NCBI GenBank assembly: GCA_963793845.1
Contig: CAWCBG010000001.1
Location: 180,873-244,872, forward strand
Origin: CAWCBG01 sp963793845
GTDB lineage: Bacteria; Acidobacteriota; Terriglobia; Terriglobales; Acidobacteriaceae
Direction of reading: 5' to 3'
DNA: 64,000 nucleotides
Part shown: in pieces, positions 1-8,704 of the stretch
Layout: each line of letters begins with the position of its first letter
Position numbering within the stretch: the first letter of the stretch is position 1
The notes under the pieces: generated by a model
The model's database searches: none
What the model was told of the DNA's origin: nothing
What the model saw: only the letters and a program-made list of their open reading frames with translations
Made by a program: the position numbers and the translations under genes

Positions 1-2224
1 CGAACCACCTGCCCAGAATTCCCGACCATGCCAGCGCTTCCTTCAGTTTCTCGCTGCGCACCAGCACATTGCTCACTGCGTTGAATGGCGGATAGTGCAT
101 CCAGCTGCGAAACCGGATCTCCTTCTCGTAGAAGCCGCGGTAGTCGTGTGCCGCAGCGAACTGAATGGCGTAGTGATCGGGGAAAAATGTCTGAAGCACC
201 ACCCGCCCGGGAACATCGCCGCGCCCCGCGCGTCCCGCGACCTGCGTCAGCAACTGGAAGGTCCTCTCCGCCGCGCGAAAGTCAGGGAAGCTGAGAGCCG
301 CGTCGGAGCCGACCACGCCTACCAGCGTCACGTTGGGGATGTCATGTCCTTTGGCGATCATCTGTGTGCCCACTAGCAGGTCGATTTCGCCCGTGTGCAG
401 CGCGTTCAGAATGCGCTCCATATCGTGGCGTCCGCGCACCGTGTCGCGATCCAGCCGTCCGATGCGTGCCTGGGGAAACATCGTGTGCAGGATGTGTTCC
501 AGCTTCTCCGACCCGGTGCCTAGATACTGCACAAACTCGCTGCCGCACCTAGGACAGCTCTTGGGCGCAGGCCGCATAAAACCGCAGTAGTGGCATACCA
601 GCCGGTGATCGAGCTTGTGATACGTCATCGCGATGGAGCAGTTCTTGCACTGCACCGTCTCGCCGCACTCACGGCACAACACGAATGCCGAAAAGCCGCG
701 CCGGTTGAGCAGCACCATCACCTGCTCGCGTCGCTCCATCCGCTCGGCAATTTCTTCCGTCAGCTTGCGCGATAGCGGCGCGTCCTTGCGAGTGCGCTGG
801 AACTCCTCGCGCATGTCGAGGATTTCGACCTCGGGCAGCGGCCGCTGCTCGATGCGTTCCGGCAGCTCCAGCAGTCTGTACTTGCCCTGGGTGGCGTTGT
901 AGTAGGTTTCGAGCGACGGCGTAGCCGAGCCCAGCACCACGGCGGCATTGCACATCTTGGCGCGCATCACCGCCACGTCGCGGGCGTGGTAGCGTGGCGT
1001 CTCTTCCTGTTTGTAGGAGTGATCGTGCTCCTCGTCGACCACGATCAGCGCCAGGTCGGGAACTGGCGCGAATACTGCTGATCGCGTGCCTACCACAATG
1101 TGGGACTGTCCATTGCGGATGTGCTTCCACTGCTCGGCGCGCTCGTCGTCGCTAAGGGCGGAGTGCAGAATCGCGACCTCGTCCCCAAAGATCTGGTGCA
1201 GGTCGGCCGCAACCGCCGGGGTTAGGCCGATCTCCGGTACCAGCAGGATGGCCGAGCGGCCCTTCGCTAGCACCGACTGCATGGCCGACAGATAGACCGC
1301 GGTCTTGCCCGATCCGGTGATGCCGTGCAGCAGCATGGGCGCGAACTGCCGGTCGTCGACGGCGGTGTTGATCTCGGTCAGCGCGGCCTTCTGAGCCGCC
1401 GTGAAGAGAAATTCGAGTTTGCGCGGCTTCATTCCTGACATGCTGAAAGTCGCGGCCTCTTCGCTCATCTCGACGATCCCACGCCGCACCAGCGTCTGCA
1501 ATGTGGTTCGCGGCACCTCCAGCCCGCGCAGAGCGTCCAGCGTGGCGCGCTGTCCTTCCTGACTTCGCAGGTAGTCAACGATGGCCTGCTGATTCGCGTT
1601 GAGTTTGCCCTCGGCGTTTTTTAACGTCGCCACGTGGATGATCCGCGTCGCATCACGGATATCGCTCAGGTCCTCGCGCGCGATCCACTTCTTACGCAGT
1701 AACGACTGCAACACGGTGCGCGATGCTCCTGACGCCGAGCGCAATGGTCCCTCACGCACCACCTCGCCATCGGAGAGCCGGTTCAGGACGCTGTACTCAG
1801 TCATCTGCTGCTCGGGCGCCTTGCGCGAGCGTAGCGACGAGCCGACGGTCGAGGCGGCATGCAGTGCTTCGTATCCCCTGTCGGTGATGCGATAGCCGAT
1901 GATGCGGCGAAATTCGGCCGACAGCGGCAGCATGGTCCGGAAGACTTCGCCGATGGGCGCGATGTAATAGTGCGCGATCCACTTGCCGAGCTGCAGCAGT
2001 TCCGGCGTGAGTGCGGGCGTGGCGTCGAGCACCTGCTGCACCGGCTTGGCCGCAAAGCTGGGCTTGCGATCATGCAGATCAGTGACGATGCCGCACAGGC
2101 GCTTGTCGCGGAAGGGCACAATGACGCGTCCACCGACGCAGGGTTCGGCGAGGGTGGACGGAATGCCGTAAGTGAAGGTGGCGTCGAGAGGAACCGGGAC
2201 GGCCACATCGCAGAACAATGGCAT
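1..2224 (-). CDS. priA: Primosomal protein N' (replication restart helicase PriA), C-terminus cut by window edge
   Basis: An uninterrupted minus-strand frame runs from ATG at 2224 (MPLFCDVAVPVPLDATFTYG) off the left edge, giving 741 codons. PriA is the 3'-5' DNA helicase that recognises stalled forks and reloads the replisome. The N-terminal part has the 3'-DNA-binding domain opening. Walker A is HGITGSGKTAVYL (about 1300-1340) and the Walker B/DEAH-like motif is VVDEEHDHSY. The zinc-binding insertion has paired cysteines CRECG, CKNC, CHYCG and CPRCG (about 550-690). Helicase motifs IAKGHD and QVAGRAGRGD follow. The usual PriA length is about 730-830 residues, so only a short C-terminal piece is missing. 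I see no frameshift. It is followed at 2329-3396 by pfkA on the same strand, which lies upstream in transcription order. Confidence 0.95.
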   Translation of the reverse strand, partial: MPLFCDVAVPVPLDATFTYGIPSTLAEPCVGGRVIVPFRDKRLCGIVTDLHDRKPSFAAKPVQQVLDATPALTPELLQLGKWIAHYYIAPIGEVFRTMLPLSAEFRRIIGYRITDRGYEALHAASTVGSSLRSRKAPEQQMTEYSVLNRLSDGEVVREGPLRSASGASRTVLQSLLRKKWIAREDLSDIRDATRIIHVATLKNAEGKLNANQQAIVDYLRSQEGQRATLDALRGLEVPRTTLQTLVRRGIVEMSEEAATFSMSGMKPRKLEFLFTAAQKAALTEINTAVDDRQFAPMLLHGITGSGKTAVYLSAMQSVLAKGRSAILLVPEIGLTPAVAADLHQIFGDEVAILHSALSDDERAEQWKHIRNGQSHIVVGTRSAVFAPVPDLALIVVDEEHDHSYKQEETPRYHARDVAVMRAKMCNAAVVLGSATPSLETYYNATQGKYRLLELPERIEQRPLPEVEILDMREEFQRTRKDAPLSRKLTEEIAERMERREQVMVLLNRRGFSAFVLCRECGETVQCKNCSIAMTYHKLDHRLVCHYCGFMRPAPKSCPRCGSEFVQYLGTGSEKLEHILHTMFPQARIGRLDRDTVRGRHDMERILNALHTGEIDLLVGTQMIAKGHDIPNVTLVGVVGSDAALSFPDFRAAERTFQLLTQVAGRAGRGDVPGRVVLQTFFPDHYAIQFAAAHDYRGFYEKEIRFRSWMHYPPFNAVSNVLVRSEKLKEALAWSGILGRWF

Positions 2225-2328
2225 CGGGTTAGGTTAACCCAAGGAGCCTAGGCCTCTCGTATCGATCGGCGCCGAGGTCCACGGCTGAGTATCGCGCGTT
2301 TCTCAACCAATCGAGGAGAGAGGCACCT

Positions 2329-3396
2329 CTAGCTCTTGGGGGACGTTGCCGGCAGTGGGTCGCTCAATCCGTTGGCTACTTCGACCAGGTTGGGATCGAC
2401 CAGGCGATTCTTGTTGATGGCCTCGGCCAGCGGCACGGAGACGATATCGTTGCCGCGTAGCGAGACCATGTTGCCGAATCCGCCCTTGTGCACCAGGTCG
2501 ATGGCGCCCATGCCATAGCGCGAGGCCAGCACGCGATCGAAAGCGCTTGGCGATCCGCCGCGCTGGATGTGGCCCAGCACCACGTAGCGCGTCTCCAGGC
2601 CGGTGCGGCGTTCGACTTCGCGCGCCAGAATCTGTCCTACGCCGCCCAGTCGCACGTGTCCGAACTCATCTTTGCCCATCTCGCTGACGACCGGCGCACC
2701 GTACTTGTCGTCGCTGGCGAACTTTGCACCCTCGGCGACCACGATAATGCTGAAATAGCGCCCGCGCGCGTGGCGCATGCGAATGCGCTCGGCCACTTCG
2801 TCGATATCGAAGGGCTTCTCCGGAATAAGAATCACGTCGGCGCCACCGGCAATGCCGCTGTACATGGCAATCCATCCCGCGTCGCGGCCCATGACCTCGA
2901 CCACCATCACGCGCTGGTGGGCCTCTGCGGTTGTATGAACGCGGTCGATGGCCTCCATCGCGGTATTTACGGCAGTGTCGAAGCCGAAGCAGAAGTCGGT
3001 GCCGCTGAGATCGTTATCGATGGTCTTGGGCACCCCAACGACGCTGACGCCCTGCTCAAACAACTTTTGCGCGACGCTGTTGGTGTCGTCGCCGCCGATG
3101 GCGATCAGCGCCTCAATGCCGTTGGCCTTCAGGTTCTCGATACAGCGCTGGAGCCCGCCTTCACGCTTAGACGGGTTCGTACGCGAGGTGCGCAGGATAG
3201 TGCCGCCGCGCGGCAGAATTCCGGAGATCGCTTCCATGTCGAGCACCATGGTCTTGTTTTCCATGACGCCCCGCCAGCCTTCCATGAAGCCGACGATCTC
3301 ATCGTCGTAGTGCAGAATGCCTTTGCGAACCACCGCTCGAATGACCGCGTTCAGCCCGGGACAGTCACCACCGCCAGTCAACACGCCAATTTTCAT
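2329..3396 (-). CDS. pfkA: 6-phosphofructokinase, residues of the PPi-dependent type
   Basis: This is a 355-residue PfkA-family protein that phosphorylates fructose 6-phosphate at C1 in glycolysis. It opens with the nucleotide/PPi loop TGGGDCPGLNAVIR. The catalytic segment is PKTIDNDL (residues 123-130), followed by the substrate motif MGRDAGW (169-175). In the two positions that separate phosphoryl donors, E. coli ATP-PFK has Gly104 and Gly124. Here they are Asp104 (GGDDT) and Lys124 (PKTIDND), the pattern known from PPi-dependent and mixed group enzymes. By inference the enzyme uses pyrophosphate and is reversible, which needs an assay. GGAGG stands about 10 nt before the ATG at 3396. It is divergent from the DUF962 gene at 3507. 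Confidence 0.9.
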   Translation of the reverse strand: MKIGVLTGGGDCPGLNAVIRAVVRKGILHYDDEIVGFMEGWRGVMENKTMVLDMEAISGILPRGGTILRTSRTNPSKREGGLQRCIENLKANGIEALIAIGGDDTNSVAQKLFEQGVSVVGVPKTIDNDLSGTDFCFGFDTAVNTAMEAIDRVHTTAEAHQRVMVVEVMGRDAGWIAMYSGIAGGADVILIPEKPFDIDEVAERIRMRHARGRYFSIIVVAEGAKFASDDKYGAPVVSEMGKDEFGHVRLGGVGQILAREVERRTGLETRYVVLGHIQRGGSPSAFDRVLASRYGMGAIDLVHKGGFGNMVSLRGNDIVSVPLAEAINKNRLVDPNLVEVANGLSDPLPATSPKS

Positions 3397-3506
3397 TTCG
3401 GAAGAAAACCTCCACTTTAATACTAAAGGGATCGCGGAATTCTTGCAGCAGAGGCGGGCCAGCGCGGTAACATGTTTGTAATCCGCACCGCACCGAGGAG
3501 GTCGTT

Positions 3507-3851
3507 TTGGCCGGGACGCGCGAATTCCAAAACTATAACGACTTTTTCGACTTCTACCTGACCCAGCACAGCCAGCCGCTCAACCGCTGGCTGCATGGCT
3601 TCGGAACGATCATTGGACTGGCGGTGGCTCTTGTCGCCATCACCTTTGGCCATCCCTGGTATGTCCTGCTGTGGCCGGTCATCGGCTACGGCTTTGCGTG
3701 GGCGGGGCATTTCCTCGTGGAGAAGAACAAGCCGGCCACATTTGGACATCCTTGGTGGTCGTTCATCAGCGATTTCCGGATGCTGGTCCTGATGGCCACA
3801 GGAAAACTCGAGACGCGCCTCAGTGCCGCGACCTCGCAGCGTCGCTCGTAA
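3507..3851 (+). CDS. DUF962 / Mpo1-like small membrane protein
   Basis: This 114-residue protein has the DUF962 (Mpo1/YGL010w-like) hallmark YLTQHSQPLNRWLHGFGT near residue 15, then two hydrophobic segments (about 35-52 and 55-72) and an HPWWSFISDFRML stretch. Yeast Mpo1 is a dioxygenase of 2-hydroxy fatty acids in the ER; a bacterial role is not established. The start is TTG at 3507, chosen because GAGGAGG lies 5 nt upstream and no ATG fits. It is alone and divergent from pfkA, so the 110-nt gap must hold both promoters. Confidence 0.8.
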   Translation: MAGTREFQNYNDFFDFYLTQHSQPLNRWLHGFGTIIGLAVALVAITFGHPWYVLLWPVIGYGFAWAGHFLVEKNKPATFGHPWWSFISDFRMLVLMATGKLETRLSAATSQRRS

Positions 3852-3862
3852 GGATTTAGCTA

Positions 3863-4561
3863 CTACTCTCCCGCCTTCACTTCCGCGGCTTTGTCGTGAT
3901 CGAAGGTGACCTTCACCGGGTGCCCGTTGTTGGGATAGTCCACCACCCGAGGATTCGACATCCCCGTGCCTTCAGGAACCCCCATGCCGATGGCGAACGA
4001 CGCCTGCAACTCGTTCATACCGGGTTTGACCTCGTGGTTGTCAATCGCCTGCCAAACCTCGGGCGCCCAGTGCTTGTAGAGCTCGCGCGGATCCTGCACG
4101 AAGAGGACATCGTCCGAATAGATGTGGTAGGTCCCGTTTTCTTCGGTGCCGATAGGAAAGGCATAATGCTTACTGTCCTTCACAAAGATGGCCATCACCT
4201 GTTTCTCAGTGCCTTTTGTCGCACGGTCCACCACAACATCCCTGATATCGAGCTTCTCGAGTGGCCCCAGAGTTCCGGCGGGATGCTGGAGGTCGGCGTG
4301 CCCGGTGTACGGATAATAGGTGAAGCGGTAACCTTCGCGAATCCAAGCCGGCTGCCGCGTTAGCTCCCTGGCATCCTTCAGATCTTGAGGGTGCAGTTTC
4401 TTCGGAGTGATGTAGTAGTCGGGATCGTGCACGACTTCCTGAGGTCGCTGGTTGACGATCACCTCCGCCCGCCGCGATCGCATCGCGAGATAAAAGTTAA
4501 TGCCCGCTGCTACCAGCGCGACCAGCAGAACGATTTGCAGAATTTTGACCGGTTTCGACAT
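3863..4561 (-). CDS. Membrane-anchored protein of unknown function
   Basis: I do not recognise the family. The frame is open further upstream, to 4612, but ATG 4561 (MSKPVKILQIVLLVALVAAG) is preferred because a signal-anchor helix follows at once and the longer start would enter the divergent promoter region. After the single N-terminal helix (about residues 5-23) the 232-residue protein is soluble and rich in Asp, Pro and Tyr, with no cysteine and no obvious catalytic motif. It is probably periplasmic. It is divergent from the MIP18-like gene at 4643, only 81 nt away. Confidence 0.65.
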   Translation of the reverse strand: MSKPVKILQIVLLVALVAAGINFYLAMRSRRAEVIVNQRPQEVVHDPDYYITPKKLHPQDLKDARELTRQPAWIREGYRFTYYPYTGHADLQHPAGTLGPLEKLDIRDVVVDRATKGTEKQVMAIFVKDSKHYAFPIGTEENGTYHIYSDDVLFVQDPRELYKHWAPEVWQAIDNHEVKPGMNELQASFAIGMGVPEGTGMSNPRVVDYPNNGHPVKVTFDHDKAAEVKAGE

Positions 4562-4642
4562 AATCACCGTTCGAGGATAGTTGTGGACAAGCCGTCGACC
4601 GATGGCAACCATCCCCGCTACACTAGAAGCCGTGAGGATTGC

Positions 4643-4969
4643 ATGTCCATTACCCAGGAAGAAGTCTTTTCAGCACTGAAAGAATGTTACGATCCCGAGA
4701 TTCCGGTGAATATCGTCGACCTCGGCCTGATCTACGAGGTCAAGGTGAAACCCACCGACGTCGCGAATGTTCAGGGCCAAGACGTAGAGGTCGAAATGAC
4801 TCTCACCGCCCAGGGCTGTCCTTCGCAGGCCTCTATCAGCGACCAGGTAAAGCAGCGTCTGCTGCGCATGCCCGGGGTCAGCAACGCGACGGTGAACATC
4901 GTCTGGTATCCACAATGGACGCCGGAGCGGCTCAGCGAAGACGCCCGCAAACAACTGGGGATCGAATGA
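4643..4969 (+). CDS. MIP18/DUF59 family Fe-S cluster assembly protein (SufT-like)
   Basis: The ATG at 4643 (MSITQEEVFSALKECYDPE) is preferred over an in-frame start at 4385, because an AGGA lies about 6 nt upstream and the family begins here. The 108-residue product carries the DUF59 signature YDPEIPVNIVDLGLIYEV (about 16-33) and the conserved TLTAQGCPSQ with the single family cysteine. DUF59/SufT proteins help mature Fe-S proteins, sometimes next to suf genes. No suf genes are seen here. The C-terminus continues past the domain with WTPERLSEDARKQLGI, typical of PaaD/SufT-like members. Confidence 0.88.
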   Translation: MSITQEEVFSALKECYDPEIPVNIVDLGLIYEVKVKPTDVANVQGQDVEVEMTLTAQGCPSQASISDQVKQRLLRMPGVSNATVNIVWYPQWTPERLSEDARKQLGIE

Positions 4970-4991
4970 AGCCCGATAGAGCGGCGCTATC

Positions 4992-5282
4992 CTAGTCTCC
5001 GTATTGTGAACGCATATCCCGCCAGGCATTAACGCTCTTGCGCTCGGCCTCCTCGGCGAAGCCCTCGCCGATCTTCTGCAGGGTGGAGAAGATCTGCATG
5101 CCCTTCTGCAGGTAGTCGGGAGCATTTTCCCAAACCGCCTCGAATTTCTCGGGATATTCCGAAGCCAGGACCGCCAGGCCGGCTGCGGCACAAGCCATTC
5201 CGGCGGGCCGCCGGCCCGTAAGGATGAGCACTGCACCCGCGCCGATCGATCCAAAAATGACTGCCTTCTTCCAGTTCTGCAT
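4992..5282 (-). CDS. Small membrane protein, unknown function
   Basis: This is a 96-residue protein with one or two hydrophobic N-terminal segments (about residues 7-22 and 27-41) and an amphipathic C-terminal half containing YPEKFEAVWENAPDYLQKG. No family is recognised. It is convergent with the MIP18 gene (22-nt gap) and ends before it without a clear terminator. The coding frame is supported by GC-rich third positions and a plausible start context (ATG at 5282 with GAGG upstream). Confidence 0.6.
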   Translation of the reverse strand: MQNWKKAVIFGSIGAGAVLILTGRRPAGMACAAAGLAVLASEYPEKFEAVWENAPDYLQKGMQIFSTLQKIGEGFAEEAERKSVNAWRDMRSQYGD

Positions 5283-5378
5283 GATTCACCTCATGGGACT
5301 CTGCGCGGGCTGGCCGCGAACTTAGTTTAGAGCACTTTCGGAGTTCTGTTGTTGTATCGAGTCCTGGCGGAAGGTGGC

Positions 5379-5416
5379 AAAAAAAAATGCTGCCGGGACA
5401 GGAGGAACCCGGCAGC
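5379..5416 (-). terminator. Rho-independent terminator of the NO reductase gene
   Basis: On the minus strand the sequence reads GCTGCCGGG, an 11-nt loop, then CCCGGCAGC (5389-5416), followed by an uninterrupted run of T (5379-5387). It begins 24 nt after the qNor stop codon. Confidence 0.92.
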
Positions 5417-5439
5417 GCTTCGGTAGGAACGGGGCAGAG

Positions 5440-7731
5440 TTAGTCGCCCGTGTGCGCCTCTTCCAGTGCGCGGTGGGAGTACTCGCCCTCGTCGAGGGTG
5501 GCCGTGTGGTCGAAGGAGTGCCCGGTCACCAGGCCCAGCACAAACCATCCGAGCACCAGGGCCCCGAAGGCGAACAGTGTGTCGCCGAACATGCGCATCC
5601 AGCGCAGGTTGGTCACGATTGGCGTCTGCATGAACTCGGAGGAGCGGGCGTACCACGTGCCGTACTCGACCGAGGCCCACGCCTGCATCAGGCCGATGGG
5701 CAGCATGCTCATCACCACCATCGCAGCCAGTCCAAGGTTGATCGACCAGAAGGCGATGGCCAGTGGACGGTCCTTCCACATCAGGCCCGGCCGCAGTGCG
5801 CGCAGGCAGAACAGCATCAGGCCCAGGCCCAGCATGCCGTAGACGCCGAACAGCGCGGTGTGTCCGTGCACCGGGGTCAGGTTCAGCCCTTGCACGTAGT
5901 AGAGCGCGATGGGCGGGTTGATCATGAAGCCGAACAGTCCCGCCCCCACGAAATTCCAGAAGGCCACGGCGACGAAGAAGTAGATCGGCCACTTGTAGGC
6001 ACTGATCCACGGACTGTCGGCGGTGCCGCGCGACAGGCGAATGTTCTCCCAGGCTTCGAAGCCGATCAGCACCAGCGGAACTACTTCGAGCGCGCTGAAC
6101 ACCGCTCCCAAGGCCAGCACTGAATTAGGCATGCCGGTGAAGTACAGATGATGGAAGGTGCCGATGATTCCGCCGGAGAGATAGATCACGGTCGAGAACA
6201 AGACCGACCGCGTAGCCGTTGTGATCGACAGCAGCTTGAGCCGGGTCAGCAGGAAGGCAATGACTACGGTAGCGAACACTTCAAAGAAGCCTTCGACCCA
6301 GAGGTGAACCACCCACCACCGCCAGTATTCCGCTTGGATAAGCGGACTGCGCTGGCCGTACATGAGTCCCGCGGCGTAGAACAGCGGGATCGCAATGCTC
6401 GAGATGAGGAACAGCAGCAGCAGCGAATGATTCTCATCGCGCCGTGCCAGCGCGGGCTTGATGCCGCGCCACATCAGCCACAGCCAGAAGGTGAGTCCGA
6501 CGAATAGCAGGATCTGCCAGAGGCGGCCCAGGTCAACGTATTCGTAACCCTGCGAGCCCAGCCAGAACCACATATTTCCCAGCTTCTGCTGGATACCCAG
6601 CCACTCGCCGGCCAGCGATCCCACGACCACGGCGATGACCGCGACGAACAGCACGTTCACGCCCAAGCGCTGGCCTTTGGGTTCAGCGCCGCTGACGGCG
6701 GGCACGATGTACAGGCCGGTCGCGAGCCACGAAGTGGCGATCCAGAAGATGCCGATCTGCAGATGCCAGGTGCGGGCGATGGAATAAGGCAGGAACTTCG
6801 CCAGGGGGATTCCGTAGAAGCCGTTGCCCTCTACGCCGTAGTGCGCGACGATCGCGCCCAGCGCTACTTGTACCACCCACAGGGCTGCGACCACGAAGAA
6901 ATACTTCACCGTGGCCTTCTGCGAAGGCGTGGGATGCAAGCCCAGTAACGGATCGCGCCGAGGCATCGGATCGGTGGAAGGCTTGTGATCCTGGGAGGCG
7001 AAGTACCACACCATGCCACCAACGGCCGCCAGCAGCAGAACGAAGCTGACCACGCTCCAGACGATGGTGCCAGGGGTAGGCCGGTTGCCAATCAGTTCTT
7101 CGTGTGGCCAATTCTGGGTGTAGGAAACATCCTGACCAGGGCGATTGGTGCTCGCGGCCCATGCGGTCCACCAGAAGAACGCAGCCATCTCGTGTTGCTT
7201 GGTGGCGTCCTTCAGGGCGCCGGGAGGAATGGCGTAAGCATTGCGCCCGTTGCCGTAGATGTCGGCGTAGTAGGCGGCCAGCTCGTCGAAGGCGGCGGCC
7301 CGATCGTTGTCGAGCACGATGGTATCGGTGGCCGCGTCATAAGAATTATGGCGCGTGACCTCGGTGAGGCGGCCCCGCAAGGCGGCGCGCTCTTCCGCCG
7401 GCAGAGCGGCATAGTTGGCGACCCCCTGCTGCCTCGCCCAGCGGTCAAGCACGATCACCGACTGGCGGTGCAGATAATCGGCACTCCAGTCAGGAGCGAC
7501 GTAAGCACCGTGGCCCCAGATGGTGCCGATCTCCTGGCCGCCCGTCGACTGCCACACGTTTTGCCCGTTGCGGATGGTTTCACCGGTGAACAGTACCCGT
7601 CCATCGGCGGTAACCACCTGGCTGGGGGTAGGCGGCCCATTGCTGATCGCCTTGTAACCCACGGCCCCGAGCACCGCGAAAGAGATCAGCATCACCAGGC
7701 CTAAGGCGATCCATAGCTTCTTGTATTGCAT
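5440..7731 (-). CDS. norZ: Quinol-dependent nitric oxide reductase (qNor)
   Basis: This 763-residue inner-membrane enzyme reduces two NO to N2O with quinol electrons. The N-terminal extension (about residues 30-220, between helix 1 and helix 2) is the cytochrome-c-like fold of qNor without a CXXCH, which distinguishes it from cNor NorB. Haem and FeB ligands are visible: H323 in TWHLQ, H476 with Glu480 in HLWVE, His527-His528 in FHHLYFTG, and His622/His624 in VHGHTALFG. About 14 membrane helices follow the family plan. GGAGG lies 10 nt before the ATG. It sits 41 nt after ric, probably in one transcript, and a terminator follows. The physiological role is inferred as NO detoxification, since no nitrite reductase is seen here. 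Confidence 0.94.
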   Translation of the reverse strand: MQYKKLWIALGLVMLISFAVLGAVGYKAISNGPPTPSQVVTADGRVLFTGETIRNGQNVWQSTGGQEIGTIWGHGAYVAPDWSADYLHRQSVIVLDRWARQQGVANYAALPAEERAALRGRLTEVTRHNSYDAATDTIVLDNDRAAAFDELAAYYADIYGNGRNAYAIPPGALKDATKQHEMAAFFWWTAWAASTNRPGQDVSYTQNWPHEELIGNRPTPGTIVWSVVSFVLLLAAVGGMVWYFASQDHKPSTDPMPRRDPLLGLHPTPSQKATVKYFFVVAALWVVQVALGAIVAHYGVEGNGFYGIPLAKFLPYSIARTWHLQIGIFWIATSWLATGLYIVPAVSGAEPKGQRLGVNVLFVAVIAVVVGSLAGEWLGIQQKLGNMWFWLGSQGYEYVDLGRLWQILLFVGLTFWLWLMWRGIKPALARRDENHSLLLLFLISSIAIPLFYAAGLMYGQRSPLIQAEYWRWWVVHLWVEGFFEVFATVVIAFLLTRLKLLSITTATRSVLFSTVIYLSGGIIGTFHHLYFTGMPNSVLALGAVFSALEVVPLVLIGFEAWENIRLSRGTADSPWISAYKWPIYFFVAVAFWNFVGAGLFGFMINPPIALYYVQGLNLTPVHGHTALFGVYGMLGLGLMLFCLRALRPGLMWKDRPLAIAFWSINLGLAAMVVMSMLPIGLMQAWASVEYGTWYARSSEFMQTPIVTNLRWMRMFGDTLFAFGALVLGWFVLGLVTGHSFDHTATLDEGEYSHRALEEAHTGD

Positions 7732-7772
7732 GAAAAATTACCTCCAATAAGAATTCCCTGATTCAGCCCCGA

Positions 7773-8493
7773 TTACTTTGCTTCCATGGCGACGGCGCGC
7801 GGGAAGAGAATGTTGTTCTCCAGATGGATGTGCTGGTGCAGGTCCGTTTCAAAACCCTGCAAGGCCTGGTACAGCGTGCGATAGCTGATACACGCATCGT
7901 CGGGTACGCGTGTAGTCGTTGGTAACCGCGCGGAGGCTGAACGAAGTGCATCACCTGCGCCGTCGTGCTCCTGCATCATCATGCGCACCGGGTTCATCAC
8001 TGTTCCGAACATCGCCGGAGGCGCGGGTTCATCGCGCCAGAGTGCTTTCTTCCATGCGCTGCACATAAGGGAAGAGGATTTGCTCTTCTTTCATCAGGTG
8101 GACGCTCAGCTCCTCGGCCAGAGCGGAGAAGGCTTCCTCCACCTGCAGCAGTTCCGGATGGTTCCTGCCGTGCACGCCAACTACCTTGGCGGCGAGCGCT
8201 TCGATGCGTGGGCACTCTTCGCGCACGAAAACGTGATGGGTGCTGGTGATGTGAGCGATCAGGTCGGCCAGCAGCTGGTTCTGCCAGTCCTGGTCGCCGG
8301 GCTGGGGAGCTGCCGCGCTCTTCTGCAAGCGGGCCACGGCCTCGTCGATGGAGATGTTGGCTTCGGCGCAGGCTTCTCCCAGGGTGCGGCTGCCGCCGCA
8401 GCAGTAATCGATGCCCAGCTTTTCGAATTCGCGTGTCGCGCTGGGCGTCTCGGCGGCAATCTCGCCGACCGTCTTGGTGGTTGCGATAGTCAT
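7773..8493 (-). CDS. ric: Iron-sulfur cluster repair di-iron protein RIC (YtfE/ScdA/NorA), frameshifted in this sequence
   Basis: Two overlapping minus-strand frames together encode one RIC protein, which repairs Fe-S clusters damaged by NO. The first (8493 to 8029) has the DUF542 motif YCCGGSRTL (residues 30-38) and the start of the hemerythrin-like domain (HITSTHH, MKEEQILFPY). The second (to 7773) continues with MMMQEHDGAGDALR and HQHIHLENNILFPRA. The break is at about 8029-8037, in a GCGC repeat. Around 7910-7945 the expected VTNDYT reads in another frame, so a compensated pair of indels may also exist there. Start ATG 8493 has GGGAGG 7 nt upstream. A strong operator lies at 8566-8577. 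Either sequencing error or inactivation is possible; see findings. Confidence 0.88.
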
Positions 8494-8565
8494 GGTTGGT
8501 TCCTCCCGCGAGCCGTTGCAGCCCGCTTTCGATTGCAGACTAGAGGTAGGGAGGGGCGGCAACTA

Positions 8566-8577
8566 TGACTTCTGTCA
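8566..8577. promoter_or_regulatory. Crp/Fnr-type operator TGAC-N4-GTCA upstream of ric-norZ
   Basis: The sequence TGACTTCTGTCA is a perfect inverted repeat with a 4-nt spacer, 73 nt upstream of the ric start. NNR/DNR/HcpR-type Crp/Fnr regulators bind TTGAC-N4-GTCAA-like sites. The neighbouring regulator (8705-9415) has the matching recognition helix, so it is the likely binder. Confidence 0.7.
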
Positions 8578-8704
8578 CGGCTGGGGAAATTGGGGAAAAG
8601 CATCCTGAGGAAGTGCGGATTGAAGCCTCACGTGAGGTCGGCACACTGGCAGAACGTCGCTGTCCCGTCCTGTAAGGGTACGCTGACTGCAGTCGTTCGC
8701 GCCT

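Noticed and set aside
2488..3420. 310-codon frame antisense to pfkA
   Set aside because: It is in a GC-rich shadow frame; pfkA on the other strand is an unambiguous gene with a ribosome site.
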